DNA of 64,000 nt from Adiantum capillus-veneris (lineage: Eukaryota > Streptophyta > Polypodiopsida > Polypodiales > Pteridaceae): assembly GCA_014529385.2 (NCBI GenBank), contig CM043950.1:64188935-64252934 (forward strand). The letters are read 5' to 3'. Position numbers and translations under genes: made by a program. The notes under the pieces are model-generated. The model saw nothing but the letters and a program-made list of their open reading frames with translations. It searched no databases and was not told the origin of the DNA. The first letter of the stretch is position 1. Each line of letters opens with the position of its first letter. This document shows positions 23,128 through 34,823 of this stretch, one piece after another.

Positions 23128-24425
23128 AATTTACAAGAGCAAAAGTAAAAGAGTGAGACTAGGAATCTATGGCAGAATTTCTACAAACATGCTAGAAGAG
23201 TATCCTTTGTATAAAGATCAAAATCTCAAGCAAAACTTAGCAAAAAGAAATGCCTAAACTATAAAAGAGCACATATACTACTCAAAATAATTGTCGAAAG
23301 ACTGCCAACTTGGTGTCAAATGCACCTATACCCTTCTATACATATCCTATGGTGAGGCCACAAATGGGGATCTCCAACAACCTAATCCACCTCGCAGTCG
23401 GTAACCTGGACACATCCTCCCCCCTCCCCGCCCCCACAATGCTTGGTGTCAAAAAACCTCATGCAATGACTTTAACAAAAGGCTATGCACACACAACTAG
23501 CCATAATCTCAAAAAGGGCTCTCTTGGACCGAGTCTCACAAATGGTCAGGACTATAAAAACAAGCCAAAATTAGATCCACAATGGCATACACTAGTAGTA
23601 GCTGCAACACTATGTACATGGGTCATAAAATCATTGCAAAATACAATGTATGTGCTCAAACAAGCACCAACAAATGTGCAAGCAACAATTATTGAAACGA
23701 GCTCCATGTGGGGAGTAAAATGCTCTCAATAGAGCTTACAACACAAAATCAATGCCAACATATGCATAATCCACACACATAAAACTCCCACTAGAGCTTA
23801 AATGTATGTAACACCCATCACTGTGAAAAAATGCTCCCAAATCTATTGTGCCAAAAGACCCTTCACCCTCTGCGTGTAAATTTGTATGTGAGAGCTCTCT
23901 CTAAGAAGCCATCAATGGCTATGCCTGAGAAATCAACAAAAATTAGTCTTTGAAACCACAAAGAACATACATCAATACCAAGAACGCATATGGACATCCA
24001 AAATTTCTCAAAAAAAAGCATATGACTACTGCTAACAACATTATGTAACCTACCTCCCACTAATGACATTATGTAACCTACCTCCCACTAATGACAAACT
24101 GTCTCTCTGTCTCACTCTTAATAATTCCAGAGAACACGTGATCTAACCCATGTTGTCAAAGTCAATGTTGAGTGTCATTCCTTTATGGAAGAGGAACCTT
24201 ACCCATGCACATCAAGGCCGGCGCCCAAGGAGAAACTAATGTTGCAAGTTGGGAAAATGGGTTGTCGATGCTAAGAAACTTGGGTGTTGATGCCAACTTT
24301 TTCCACTAGATAGAAGTGTCTTGCCTGCTTGAAGATTCTAGAATCATCGATGTTAAAAATCGGTGTGTGTGTGTGTGTGTGTGTGTGTAAGTGTGTGTGT
24401 GTGATGCATAGGGGAGAACTCGCCC

Positions 24426-24508
<83 letters not shown>

Positions 24509-25720
24509 TGCATGTGTGTGTGTGTGTGTAGGGAAGGAGAGAGGAGAGCACAATGCTATGTGGGTGGAGCAAGCCTCTCAAGAATGAGGAGCTCCTTGTT
24601 CTTTGTATATGTACAAAGAAGAAGGAAAGCATGGTTAGTAGGCAATCATACACCGGCTGTCTAGCCTCGGGTAAAGGCACGTCGTCCTTACCCCAAGAAC
24701 CTCCCACTTAAAGGAGAATGTACCAACAATAAGTGGATTGTACTAGCTAAACTACTAGTATGTATAAGAAAAAAGGTGAGAGACTCTCTTAAACCTATGC
24801 CTATTGGCTTGCTCATACAATCTACATGCAATTGTATTGGCTCTAGTGATATAGACAAGCATGTGTATCCATGCTAGAGCCTACATGAAAATCCTACAGG
24901 CAACTTTGTATGGTCTGCATAGCTCCACAATGAATCATACCAAAGTCAGTCATCATATGTAAATGCTCCCACTATAAGTGCTAGGTTGGTCCTCAACACT
25001 AGTAGGTCGTACATGAGACACTTGAAAGCTGACAAAATTGGTGCAAACTTAGTTGTACTAGCCTCTTGTGTGCTATCTACATGCACTACATCATCTAGAC
25101 TACTCATCGATGTGTCATGGCCGACTCTAGGATGGCTGCATCCCTCTTATCCATAGGCAAAACTATGTGTCCAAACATCAACTCATCGGCCTCTACCATG
25201 AGCACATCAAAGAACTCCATGTCCATCATCTCTACTTGTGTCTCTAGGGAGTAGACCCACTCTCCCTCTATCTTCACAGACTCCGATGACACTTGTTGTG
25301 TCTCACTAGAGCACTACCACTCTATCTTTGTCTCTACAGAGTCTATTGGCATGTCTTGCACAACTACATGCTCTGTCTCCTGATCATATTGAATCTTACT
25401 CTCAAAGGAGATACATCTCGTCTCTTGCTCCTCACTTGCCAACAACAAAACCTAGACTATGTCGTCTCATACCTCAGACACATGCATAGGATATACCAAG
25501 ACACTACGGAGTTCCCTGACAATAACTAGCGATCTACAATGGATCTAGAAGGATTTCACTCTAAGCAATATTTGACACCAACAATTTGCTAATTGTCTCA
25601 CTAAGATCAAACCCAATCTCAGCTGAGGAACATAGTGCACATGTCATAGCATATAGGATGAACCACTAGGCAATGACAAGCAAACATCTCTTTCACCTAT
25701 AATGTTAAACATCAAACCGA
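23128..25720. other. no gene seen; probable remains of the old copia 5' end and microsatellites
   Basis: The first few hundred bases lie where the leader and LTR of the old copia should be, but I cannot place an LTR boundary. A 27-bp phrase (ATTATGTAACC...ACTAATGAC) is tandemly duplicated at 24042-24095. A (GT)n(GA)n(GT)n cluster lies at 24362-24529. No other recognisable coding sequence. Confidence 0.5.
24362..24529. repeat. (GT)n, (GA)n about 78 bp, (GT)n microsatellite cluster
   Basis: GT runs at 24362-24402 and 24510-24529 flank a GA run at 24428-24506. Confidence 0.95.
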
Positions 25721-25739
25721 TCAAGTGTACACAATGATC

Positions 25740-25830
25740 CCACTAGAGAAAGTGATAAACCACTTATGATGTGGTGTGACGTGGAAAATTGCATCATCAT
25801 CTAACAACCAGCAGAGAGAAGTGCCACCTC
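25740..25830 (-). pseudogene. Ty1/copia protease scrap
   Basis: The minus-strand translation W-L-L-D-D-D-A-I-F-H-V-T-P-H-H-K-W-F-I-T matches the copia protease consensus W-x-x-D-S-G-A-x-x-H-V-T-P-H-x-x-W-F. The DSG has become DDD. No other copia domain is visible nearby. Confidence 0.6.
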
Positions 25831-25842
25831 TCAAAGACATGT

Positions 25843-26117
25843 AAGCAAAAGGAATGCGAAAGGTAAACATGACATCATTGTCACTGGCATATAAAGCAGG
25901 AGGAATGCTAAAGGTAAACATGCAGACTATAGCTAGATGCCGTTGTAGACAGTGTTGAGTGTTATTATACTGTAGAGCAGTTACATGCGCTACTGGTATG
26001 GAGTGCAACTGTGAGAAACTCTGTAGACTATATCCAGATGTACTATAGATAGTTTTGAGTGTTATCACATTGTAGATTGGTTACGCACGCTATCGGTATG
26101 GAGTACAATTGTGACAG
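25843..26117. repeat. two sets of short tandem repeats
   Basis: A GGAATGC-AAAGGTAAACATG phrase occurs twice (about 25850 and 25905). Then a unit of about 103 bp (AGACTATA...GTTGAGTGTTAT...GGTATGGAGT-CAA-TGTGA) occurs at 25923-26016 and 26026-26117. Confidence 0.8.
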
Positions 26118-27135
26118 TAGCGTGCGCTAGTGTTGAGGAAACATATGTTTCAGCTATCAATTATTGTGTTGATTTGAAATTAAAACTAGTGTGCTTTGAT
26201 TGCTTCACTATGTATATGGTAAGAAGTAAAAAAGTAATAGTGGTGTGGATTTTGCCGTGTGGCATAGCTCGTGATGATGGCTTTATAGCATCTCTCCTCG
26301 AAGCTTTCGCCAGAAACTCCATGACTTCGCATCAGAAATGAGATTTTGCATTAAAAGATGTATGGGTGTAAAGATTTTCACATTATAATAAAAATGAAAC
26401 GAGATGCATTTCGTGCATTTGTGATGCTTGTGCTTGAAAAAAAAGAGCAAACATCATACGTATGTATAGTGTGAAGTTGGCACCATTCTCCACATTTATA
26501 AAGATTTCATAGGGAACGTGCCCTTCCCCTGTCACTTTTATCCCCTCGAGTGTTGAAGGGGGACTTATGCTTCTCCTCCAATGTTGGAGGAACTTTTTAT
26601 TGTAAAAGTATTATAATTGTACAAGGAAGAACTTATTACCAATGTCTTATAAAGACATGTATCATTCCACTTTGCCATGTCTTGGTGTATTGTCGTGTGT
26701 CCCTTTGTTGGGCATAACAAGTCCTTGTCACCTTCTAAAATATTTTCATCAATAAAAATTCATTGCTTTATTGTATACATGATGTAATCTAAGAACTTTT
26801 GAGATCACACAGAGGAAATCAAAACACGGAATATAAGTGTACCTTTGCTATTGGTCATTTGCATCGAAGTACAATCTTGGATGGATCGGCTGCTAGACCT
26901 CCCTTGCATTGTCCCATCACCTTCCCACCAGTATGCGTTGTGTAATCATCATCCCTTCCATGAATTCTTCCAACATGTTGACTATCACATTCTTTTTTTC
27001 TATCATGCCTACCATTACCTGCATTACTTTTGATGTTTGCGGTTCTTTCAACATTCATGATATTGTATAATTTTTCTCATTAACCAAACATATACTGAAA
27101 CACGAATTAATACGCACGAATATTGGCCAACAGTC
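26118..27135. other. no gene seen
   Basis: Short frames only. A small CCTCCAATGTTGGAGG hairpin lies at about 26575-26590; no element boundary could be assigned. Confidence 0.5.
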
Positions 27136-27315
27136 ATTAACTTGATGTTGGAGCAAAGACGAAGTCTTCCTATTTACAAGATAAAAAATTGAAATCTCTT
27201 GCAATCAGTGCACCTCTCTCTCTCTCTCTCTCTCTCATTAACTTGATGTTGGAGCAAACACACACTCTTCCTGATTACAAGATACGAAATTGAGATCTCT
27301 TGCAATTAGTGCACC

Positions 27316-27349
<34 letters not shown>

Positions 27350-27350
27350 T

Positions 27351-27382
<32 letters not shown>
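27136..27382. repeat. tandem duplication of about 100 bp ending in microsatellites, including 43 consecutive C
   Basis: The phrase TTAACTTGATGTTGGAGCAAA ... AGATCTCTTGCAATTAGTGCACCT occurs twice (from about 27137 and 27238). In copy 1 the end is a CT run (27212-27236). In copy 2 the same position is a run of 43 C (27317-27359) followed by CT and CA runs. Confidence 0.85.
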
Positions 27383-27389
27383 TTACATG

Positions 27390-27746
27390 CTTGAGCCTAT
27401 CCCCTTGTCGGCGATACGCACTATCGCAGCCATTCGGCTTAGCTCCCATTTCCTTCGATGCGAGATAGGACGTTGGGGCAATGGAGAAGAGTCAAATCGA
27501 CTGTGCACATTATGCTCACTGCAAGTTCGAGAGTATGAGTACCACACACTACTAGAGTGCTCAGCTTTTGGTCACATCCGAAATTGCTTCTCTCACATCT
27601 TCATCCATAACTTAGATCTACACACTTTCCTCTCCCAGCCAAAGTGTGGGCTCTCCATTGCGACTCTCATCACCACAATTTTGGAGCATCGAGAGTCACT
27701 CATTGGCCATACACATACTACATCACATGTAACTTTGGTCCCATAG
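27390..27746 (+). pseudogene. LINE-type C-terminal zinc-finger (zf-RVT-like) fragment
   Basis: The plus frame ends at the TAG 27744-27746. It contains RLSSHFLRCEIGRW...RLCTLCSLQ...EYHTLLECSAFGHIR, which fits the R-x-S-S-H-x-L, E-x-G-R-W, C-x-x-C, H-x-L-x-x-C pattern found at the C-terminus of plant non-LTR retrotransposon proteins. No endonuclease or reverse transcriptase is visible upstream, where a poly-C and microsatellite tract starts. I therefore treat it as a 5'-truncated LINE scrap. The long proline run encoded by the poly-C tract is not a real N-terminus. Confidence 0.6.
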
Positions 27747-27778
27747 GTCATATTTGACCTCCGAGGACGATAATAAAA

Positions 27779-27779
<1 letters not shown>

Positions 27780-27836
<57 letters not shown>
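27780..27836. repeat. (CT)n microsatellite
   Basis: About 57 bp of CT dinucleotides, directly after the LINE-like fragment. Confidence 0.95.
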
Positions 27837-27838
<2 letters not shown>

Positions 27839-27931
27839 CCATAGACACATACGCACATACACTGCCCACCACAGTCAGAGCCGTTGTGCTCTAGAGATCT
27901 AGATGCCCACATCTAGGAGGGCGACCACGAC

Positions 27932-28310
27932 ATTGATGGAGGTTCCATCGGAGGATGATGACCATACTAGCACGATATGGGAGACACCCAGTCGACTCTT
28001 GAGCGATCGATACAATACTTTCTAGGACAAGACCTGGTGCACGACATCCTTAGACATCGAGGGAGGCTCCATTGGAGGATGATGACTATTCTAGCACGAT
28101 ATGTGAGACACCTAGTATGGCTCTTCAACGGCCGATACAATACTGTCTAGGAAAACACCTAGTGTAGGGTATCCTCATACATCAAGGAGGATGAGGACCT
28201 TTCTAGTATGATATGGGAGACACCTAGTACGGCTCTTCAGTGATCGATGCAATACTTTCTAAGACAAGACCTGGTGCAGGGCATTCTTAGACATTGACGG
28301 AGGCTAACTC
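27932..28310. repeat. minisatellite, three units of about 127 bp
   Basis: The units share GAGG-TCCATCGGAGGATGATGAC, CTAGCACGATATGGGAGACACC, CGATACAATACT-TCTAGGA-AAGACCTGGTGC. Units start near 27932, 28060 and 28187. Confidence 0.85.
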
Positions 28311-29199
28311 AAAGGTGTGGCCGAGGATTTTTGAAAATAGAAGAAGTGATAAACTCCGAGCCGGGCTTTATAGCGTCGCATTCGGTGCTCGGAGTCACCC
28401 GCCATGCCTCTGCCAAGATTTCTCGGTGTGGGGAGCAAAATAGAAAATTTATAGGCTTAAGTGGGGAGGTGGGAGGATGGTGCCAAGTGGGTAATCCCAC
28501 ATGGGGGAGAGCAAGTGGAAATTGGAGGGTATAAGGGAGGGAGTGGGCACCCCCTAAGGTTGTATCAAAGGGGAAAATGGAGCTTCCTTGCCTTGCTAAT
28601 GGGGGCTCGTGGGTGTTGGGGGAGAGAGAGGGTGCCCATTCTCAGTTCCCACCAGTTGGCTAAGCACTTGGGGTTTTTTTTTGGTCCACCGGACACCTCC
28701 CTTCCCCACTTTCCTTGGTCAAAAAAGTGGTCGACATGCCATTTTCTACCCAAAAGCCCAAAATGGACCAATTAAAAGGTGACCAAAGAAAGAACCATGT
28801 TGGCTAAGAGGGGAGAGAAAATTCCTTGGGATAAGAACCAAAAAACCCCCCTTTTTAATGGTTGCAATTCCCTGCACACCCTTTTTGCTTACAGAGACTA
28901 GCTTTTTTGGAGCTTTTGAGAGATACCCCAACTTCGAAAGCTTGTAACTCTCTCGTCTGTTGTCGGAATCAAGCATATGGATACTCTATGGAGGTATAAA
29001 AAACACAAGATTCATCTTTATGGTCTTGGTTTTTAGCAATTCTAATCATGGTTTGGGTTAGGGTTGTTTCCCGCCCGACTTTTTAGCTATTCTACATAGG
29101 TGTTTTCCGTAGCTTTATGGTTTTTCCTTCTTACGGTGTGGTGTGTGCAAGGCTATAGAGGTTCTTGTTTTCCTTCTTGTTTGCATGATAACATTGTTT
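28311..29199 (+). other. no gene; probable 5' LTR or leader region of the plus-strand gypsy
   Basis: The stretch directly precedes a primer-site-like sequence at 29200 and the gypsy Gag at 29506. It ends in ATAACA (to 29193), a plausible LTR end. I could not find the matching LTR start. Confidence 0.35.
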
Positions 29200-29218
29200 T
29201 GGTGCCCCCACTGAGGAG
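29200..29218 (+). promoter_or_regulatory. possible primer binding site of the plus-strand gypsy
   Basis: TGGTGCCCCCACTGAGGAG lies a few bases after a possible LTR end and about 290 bp before Gag. I cannot match it to a particular tRNA from memory. Confidence 0.4.
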
Positions 29219-29505
29219 CAAGTTCTCGTATGCTCCAATTCCTGTGAAATATGTCTATTCTGTAGGTAGTGAATGTAAAAGGGATGTGGGTCCTTATGGA
29301 CAACCGCCTATGTATGTGAAAATTGTGGACAACACTTGAGGCGGTCCTATAATTGGATTGTAGCCTTTGGAGGGTCGTGAGGTTTTGTGAAGCCAAGCAT
29401 TGGGGGCCGGGTTACCTAGTGTGAGGTAGATTAGGTATTGGAGTGATCCATTGACATCCCTTGAGCTTTCGACGTCACATGTAAGTGTTTTTGTGGCAAT
29501 CAAAC

Positions 29506-30036
29506 ATGGCATACGAGTTCCCACAGTTTCATGGATTGCTTAATGAAAATTCACAGATATTTATTGAAAAGTTGGAAGTCAATTGCTTACTGCAGAATAT
29601 ACTAAACCAAGCTATATTATTGCGACTGCTGCAATATAGTTTACAGGATGAGGCAAAAGTTTGGTTACACAATTTGGAGGAATTGATGCAGGCACAAAAT
29701 CCAGGGGTGGTTTTGGACTACAATCGTGTGAAGAAAGCTTTCCTAGCACAATACCAATCCATCAAAGTACCTGATGAAGTTTGACATGAAATTCTCGGGC
29801 ACACTCAAAGGGCTAATCAAAGTGTTGATGATTTTGTTATGCAGATCACCCGTTTATGGGATAAATGGGCCGGGGCTTTGGGAAAGGAGATCCCTCCATC
29901 CATGTTAAAGAAGGACCACTTTGTGGCAAACCTAAAGGAAAGTCTAAAGTTCAAAGTTGAGCTGAAAAGACCTGTCACCTTCATGGAGGCGGTCACCATT
30001 TTTCAGAGAGAAAGAATGGAAAGCTCAACGGCTTAA
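29506..30036 (+). pseudogene. Ty3/gypsy Gag
   Basis: The ATG at 29506 starts MAYEFPQFHG. The frame carries a classic retrotransposon Gag core (RLLQYSLQDEAKVWLHNL, then F-LAQYQ, later LWDKWAGALG and a FQRERM-like end). One in-frame TGA at 29782 interrupts it, and after about 30010 the reading continues in another frame. The TGA is at a position where CGA (Arg) is expected. Capsid function is lost in this copy. Confidence 0.8.
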
Positions 30037-31261
30037 TGAATACGTAAATGCGGTCCCCGAGAAAAATAATGGTAGCCAAAAGGAGGAGAATCAGGCAGAA
30101 GCTGGAGGCCAACCTGTTCAAAGGGCTGCTAATATTGAACAGTTACAACAAAATATGCAAGACATGATGAACATGATACAGGAATTATGACTTAGTGTTC
30201 TTGGCGGTGGAGGTGGTCGTGGTCGTGGACGTGGTAGAAGAATGGCTCAGGCATGTGAAGCTCAGCCTAATGCAAATGCTGGTCGTGGACAAGGCGGTTT
30301 TGAGCCATAGAGAAGGTTCATCCCCACTTGTTATAATTGCGGTGAACTCAATCATATTAGCAATTATTGTTCAAAGCCAACAAGGATGGGAGGGGATATG
30401 CTCCCACTTCCTCAGCATATTCCTAACAAAGCTAATGATTATGCATTGAATATACAAGGAGATCAAGGTAGTGGATAGGAAAATCAAGCCTCAACTTTTG
30501 GTGGTCATGTGGGTGTTCTGCGAGTCGAAAAGAAAGAAGCATATGTGCTGCCAGTAGGCAAAAGAGAGAGGGAAGGCTATGCAGCACCAAGGCCTAGCAG
30601 AAAGAAAGGGAAGGAGAAAGAGGGTGAAGATGCGAAAGCCAAGAGAAAGAGAAAGCCTCGTAGACGATTTGAAGTGGTGGATTTGCCATTGGGAGAAGGT
30701 CAAACACCTTACAGTTTAAAGGAATACCTGATTGGGAGGAAAGTAGATTGTACTTTTGGACATTTGATGAATATGGTGCCCAAACTTAAAAGGCAATGGA
30801 AGTCATTAGTGAATCCAGAGAAAGAGCCAAAGCATGGAAAAGTCAGAGTGTCGTCTGTGGGAGAGTTACTCGACATCTGTCCTGTGGTGAAAGCTTGGCA
30901 CAAAGGTGTGGGCATGGGAGAAGCCTACATTGATGGAGGTGCTCAAGTTTGTGTGATCACACAGTCATGTGTCGAGAGATTGGGTCTCATTACATGCGGA
31001 AGCTCTCAATTTTGGATTCGACTAGCAAACCATGCCAAAGTGGAATATTTGGGAATGATCAAGAATTTGGAAGTCAAAGTCTTTAACGTGAAGGTTATGG
31101 TAAACTTTCATGCTATGCCAACTAGTCTAGGAGCCTTTCCTCTCATTTTGGGATGACCTTGGTTGAGAGATGTTGGTGCGGTGCAAGATTGGCGGAAGGG
31201 CACAATCGGCATGCATGACAAGAAGGGTGAAAAGAGAGTGTTTGATATGACTACCAAATAG
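30037..31261 (+). pseudogene. Ty3/gypsy nucleocapsid zinc knuckle and aspartic protease
   Basis: In the frame shared with RT there is a Gly-Arg-rich stretch (30200-30235), a zinc knuckle C-Y-N-C-G-E-L-N-H-I-S-N-Y-C at 30329-30370, a basic KKGKEKEG linker, and a protease with A-Y-I-D-G-G-A-Q-V-C-V-I (about 30925) and F-P-L-I-L-G (about 31135). The active site reads DGG rather than DSG or DTG, which may be a real variant of this clade. In-frame stops at 30188 (TGA), 30308 (TAG), 30476 (TAG), 31154 (TGA) and 31259 (TAG) make it dead. Every one can be derived from CGA or CAG by one C-to-T change. Confidence 0.78.
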
Positions 31262-31264
31262 CCT

Positions 31265-32465
31265 ATGGCACTTGAAGATGTGAGTGAGAATGATGAGTCC
31301 AAAACTACCAGTGATGATAGTTCTGAAGACTCACGAAGTAGCACTACTACGAGTTCCAATGACGAGGGTGAAGTGTCATTCTTGTTGTTGGATCAGAAGA
31401 GAGAAGTTAGCGAGGTGCTGCACTTATTAGGGAATATAAATGCTTCAAGACATTTAGAGCAACTTGAAGAGTTGATGCAACCTAAACAGGAACTGCCAGT
31501 GAAGAAAGAGTTGATTCAAAATATGTTGAGTACTGATTTGACACAAGAAGAAAGAAGGGAGTACTTAGCAATGTTGGACAGGTTTCCAAATCTTTTTATT
31601 ACCTCATATCAAGAGATAAGGGGTTTTGTTGGGGATTCTGTGAAGATCGAGCTAGTTGAAGGGGCAAAGCCAATACGGTAGAAATTAAGAAGGATGGGTA
31701 AGGAGCATATGAATGCTTTAAAGGAAGAAGTGGATAAGCTTTTGGATGCAGGGTTCATTGTGCCAGTGGATAATGCTAAATGGGTGAGCCCTGTAGTAGT
31801 CACCCTAAAGAAAGATGGACGTTGGAGATTTTGTGTTAATTACAAGCCACTAAATGTGGTGACCAAGAAAGATCCTTACCCATTGCCTTTTATCGATCAA
31901 TTGTTAGATGCAGTGGCTGGTTTTGAGAGATACAGTGTCTGTGATGGGCATTCAGGATACTTTCATCTTATCCTTGCTCTTGAAGACCGAAAAAAGACTA
32001 CTTTTATCACGCCATGGGGTTGTTTCTACTTTTGTTGACTTCCTTTTGGGTTGACAAATGGGCCAGAAGCCTTTGAAAGAAAAGTAGATTGGGTCCTTAC
32101 CCCGTTCCTCGGGAAGTTTGTCAAAGGATTCATAGATGATTTCTGTGTATACAGTTCAAGAAAAGAGCGCGTTCAAAAGCTTGAAATGACTTTTGCAAGG
32201 TATGATGAATGCGGGGGTCATCTAAACCCTAAAAAAGTCAATTGGCACAGCCATGGGTGAAGCTTCTTGGGCATGTTATTTCAAAAAATGGGATTGAAGC
32301 AGATCCAAAGAAATTGGAGGCTTTGCTGTTACTATCATCTCCAAAAGATACCAGACAGTTGGCCACTTTCATATAGAAAAGTTAAATATCTGTCTCGCTT
32401 CATACCCTTGGCATCGCAACTATTATATCCATTACAGCAAACAATCAAGAATGATCCCTTGGAAT
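31265..32465 (+). pseudogene. Ty3/gypsy reverse transcriptase, truncated
   Basis: After an acidic linker (31265-31680), RT begins around KEEVDKLLDAGFIVPV and shows WVSPVVVTLKKDGRWRFCVNYKPLN, DPYPLPFIDQLLD, LPFGLTNGPEAF and a catalytic F-I-D-D-F-C-V-Y-S (about 32125). It continues into the connection region (LGHVISKNGIEADPKK, KVKYLSRFIPLASQLLYPL). In-frame stops lie at 31679, 32036, 32258 and 32374. The element is cut at about 32466, where an LTR starts with TGTTAACC; RNase H and integrase are missing here. The clade differs from element B below. Confidence 0.82.
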
Positions 32466-32658
32466 GTGTTAACCCTCACGCACATTCCTATCACCTACGA
32501 CAGACGCCGTATTATTTATTTGGCAGAGTCAAGTACCGAGCTTATCGGTCCAATAGGAAAAGGGTAAGAGTGATCACTGATGAGAGGTGCACTCTAACAG
32601 GAACATTCAAGGGTTAGTTGGCTAAGTATGAACGCCCAAGCGTGAATGGGGCAAGCTC

Positions 32659-32668
32659 ATATAAAAGT
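32659..32668 (+). promoter_or_regulatory. TATA box in LTR
   Basis: CATATAAAAG at a sensible U3 position in the LTR at 32467-33068. Confidence 0.5.
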
Positions 32669-32756
32669 CACCTAAAAATAAAAATCATTCATTTACTCAT
32701 TTGTGCAATTGAAGAGTGCTCTTGCTCCATCTCCATCTTCTTCTTCTTCATCTCCT

Positions 32757-32771
32757 TGTGTGTGTGTGTGT

Positions 32772-32849
<78 letters not shown>
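32757..32849. repeat. (GT)n(GA)n microsatellite in LTR
   Basis: A short GT run followed by a GA run of about 74 bp, inside the presumed transcribed part of the LTR. Confidence 0.95.
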
Positions 32850-33073
32850 ATTACGAGACGATGGCACGGCGGTTGAGCGCCGCACGGCGGTAGCTCCTTC
32901 TTCTTCGCTGCGAGGAATCCTCCACGAAGGTGAGCGTAGGGCGGTGAGTGACACACCCTTGCTCTCTTGAGCTTGCTAGATTAGTCTAGTTGTGTTCTTG
33001 GAGTCATTTGTGGCTCGCACACAGTGTATTAGCATGTCCCTTGCATTGACACGTAGACAGACGCGCATATTTT

Positions 33074-33091
33074 TGGCACCGCTGTCGGGGA
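33074..33091 (+). promoter_or_regulatory. primer binding site, tRNA-Asp type
   Basis: TGGCACCGCTGTCGGGGA resembles the complement of tRNA-Asp 3' end (TGGCGCCGTTGCCGGGGA) with three differences. Confidence 0.65.
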
Positions 33092-34059
33092 ATGCCCTGC
33101 ATTAAGCTCGAGTGGCACTCTATGCTACTTTGTGGTGCATTTTGAAATGTAGGAACGGTAGAGAAGGAAGGTGTGTGTGTTGAGAAGGAGTTTGTTTTGC
33201 TGCTGTGTATTGTTTTGTTCATAAGGGATTGAAAGGTATTGTGTTTTTTATGTTCATAAGGTGTTTTCTCTGTGATAAGGTGTTAGGATTAAGGTAGTAG
33301 ATCCATAATGTTAGTTATGTGTAAAGTACAGTAAGTAGTTCTGTTAGCTAATGAGTTGTTGTAGTAGTGTGTTAGTGTGTAACAGTAGTTGTATTAGTTG
33401 TAAGTAGATAGGTTAGGTGTGTGTGTGCTCGCGCGCACAGCGCGACCGCGGCGACCTTATCCAAAAATAAAAAATAAAAAAATAAATTTAAAAAATTATA
33501 ATAAAAATTAAAGGTAGGATTGGGATCGGGAATACCTCCTAGACCCAAGCCCAAGCCCATGCTCAGGCTCAAGCCTCAATCCCCCTTTAAAGTTACGTAT
33601 TTTAGCCTCACACGTAGGTAAAAATTGACCTTTTTGAGGACCAATGGAGCTTTGGGTAACCGAACACTGTGCTGTAAAGCACACCACGACCCTCTGAGCG
33701 ATACGCTTGTTTCCAACTATCATACGCTCTAATCCAAAAACCGATCATTAAAAAACATAAAAAAACGAGTGAAAACGGACGCTTAAAAAAGTAAGCGGTT
33801 AACCTTCGAGGTTATTTGCCAATGCTTGTAGGGTGCCAAAGGCACATGCATCTGCAATCTGGTTGTGTGCTAGAGGCTATTAGCAGCTAGACACACCCAA
33901 CGGAAAATGACTGCTCGGCAGAATATTATTTTTTGTAATTATTCTTTAATTGAGAAAACCAGACATTTCACCTTTGTAAATAGTGGGACTTACAGAAGCT
34001 TCCAGATTGTATCCCATTTTTGACATTTAGATTGAGTAGATTGTTAAATTGGAACATTA
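33092..34059 (+). other. no gene seen; leader remnant and start of next LTR
   Basis: Non-coding sequence between two primer-site units. The left part should be leader of the first element and the right part U3 of the next LTR, but I cannot find the boundary. Confidence 0.4.
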
Positions 34060-34804
34060 GGGTTTGAGATTGTAAGGTATTTATACCACTTTTGACCTTA
34101 ATGAAAAAAACCTTTGTCATTTTTAAAAAGGTTCTGTCTATGAGTGAGCGTACTGTGTACGAGAGAGAGTGAGAGTTTCATCTTGACGCTATGCACACAC
34201 CGATGGTCGAAATCGAGTGCGAACAAGTGCAGCGTGTTGCCCCCGACAAGAGCTACGCGCCAATGTCTACATTGCGGGTGTACGGCCTGGTTTTGCGAAC
34301 TCGGCCCACGAACTACATCTGGTGATTCGGTGAGCATACGTTATCCGTTTTTGCATTTCAGCATATCCACACATTCGCATTGAGTAGAGCTACACATTAG
34401 GCACTTTAGTTTTTGAAAACGATGACCTGCAAATTTCGACCACACATCCTACGTGATTTTGCACCAGGTGTTTAGGGTTGGTATTTTGGTTCATGGACCT
34501 TAGGGAGAGCGACCTATTGGTGTTAGTAGGGTCTCCTTCTAGTTCTGTGGCGTTTTGAGAATGTTTGATGGGTATTCAGCTCTAAACAGCATTGTAGGAA
34601 ATCTCCTCTTATGCATTCCTAAAGGTTGTAGCTTAGACATTGGGTAGAGACCTCTGTAGGAAATAGTCGAGAGTTGGTCGAGTGTAGGTTGACACCCTAT
34701 GCTTGCTTCCATGCCCTGCAGGTCAAGCTTCGTCCTTAGATGACAAATCTTGTTAGGCGAGTTCTCGCTGTGCTGATGTCCTCGTCGTGGCGTATCCGCC
34801 AACA
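34060..34804 (+). mobile_element. 5' LTR (3' part) of a plus-strand element with Gag-like ORF
   Basis: The right boundary is firm: ...TATCCGCCAACA ends at 34804 and a tRNA-Asp-type primer site follows at 34806. A TATA-like TATTTATACC lies near 34077-34086 and a short GAGAGAGAGTGAGAG run near 34160. The LTR start lies further left and was not identified. Confidence 0.5.
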
Positions 34805-34805
34805 T

Positions 34806-34823
34806 TGGCGCCGCTACCGGGCA
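34806..34823 (+). promoter_or_regulatory. primer binding site, tRNA-Asp type
   Basis: TGGCGCCGCTACCGGGCA matches the first eight bases of the tRNA-Asp complement exactly and most of the rest. Confidence 0.7.

Larger units (their letters stand above)
32467..33068 (+). mobile_element. 5' LTR of another plus-strand LTR element
   Basis: It starts TGTTAACCCTCACG exactly where the gypsy RT homology stops and ends in ...GACGCGCA shortly before a primer site at 33074. A TATA box CATATAAAAG lies at 32659-32668, about 190 bp in, followed about 110 bp later by a (GT)n(GA)n microsatellite and GC-rich CGCACGGCGG sequence. The exact 3' end is uncertain by about 5 bp. Confidence 0.6.

Noticed and set aside
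27300-27390. Proline-rich N-terminus in front of the zinc-finger fragment
   Set aside because: It is encoded by the poly-C and CT/CA tract that belongs to a tandem-duplicated non-coding unit.
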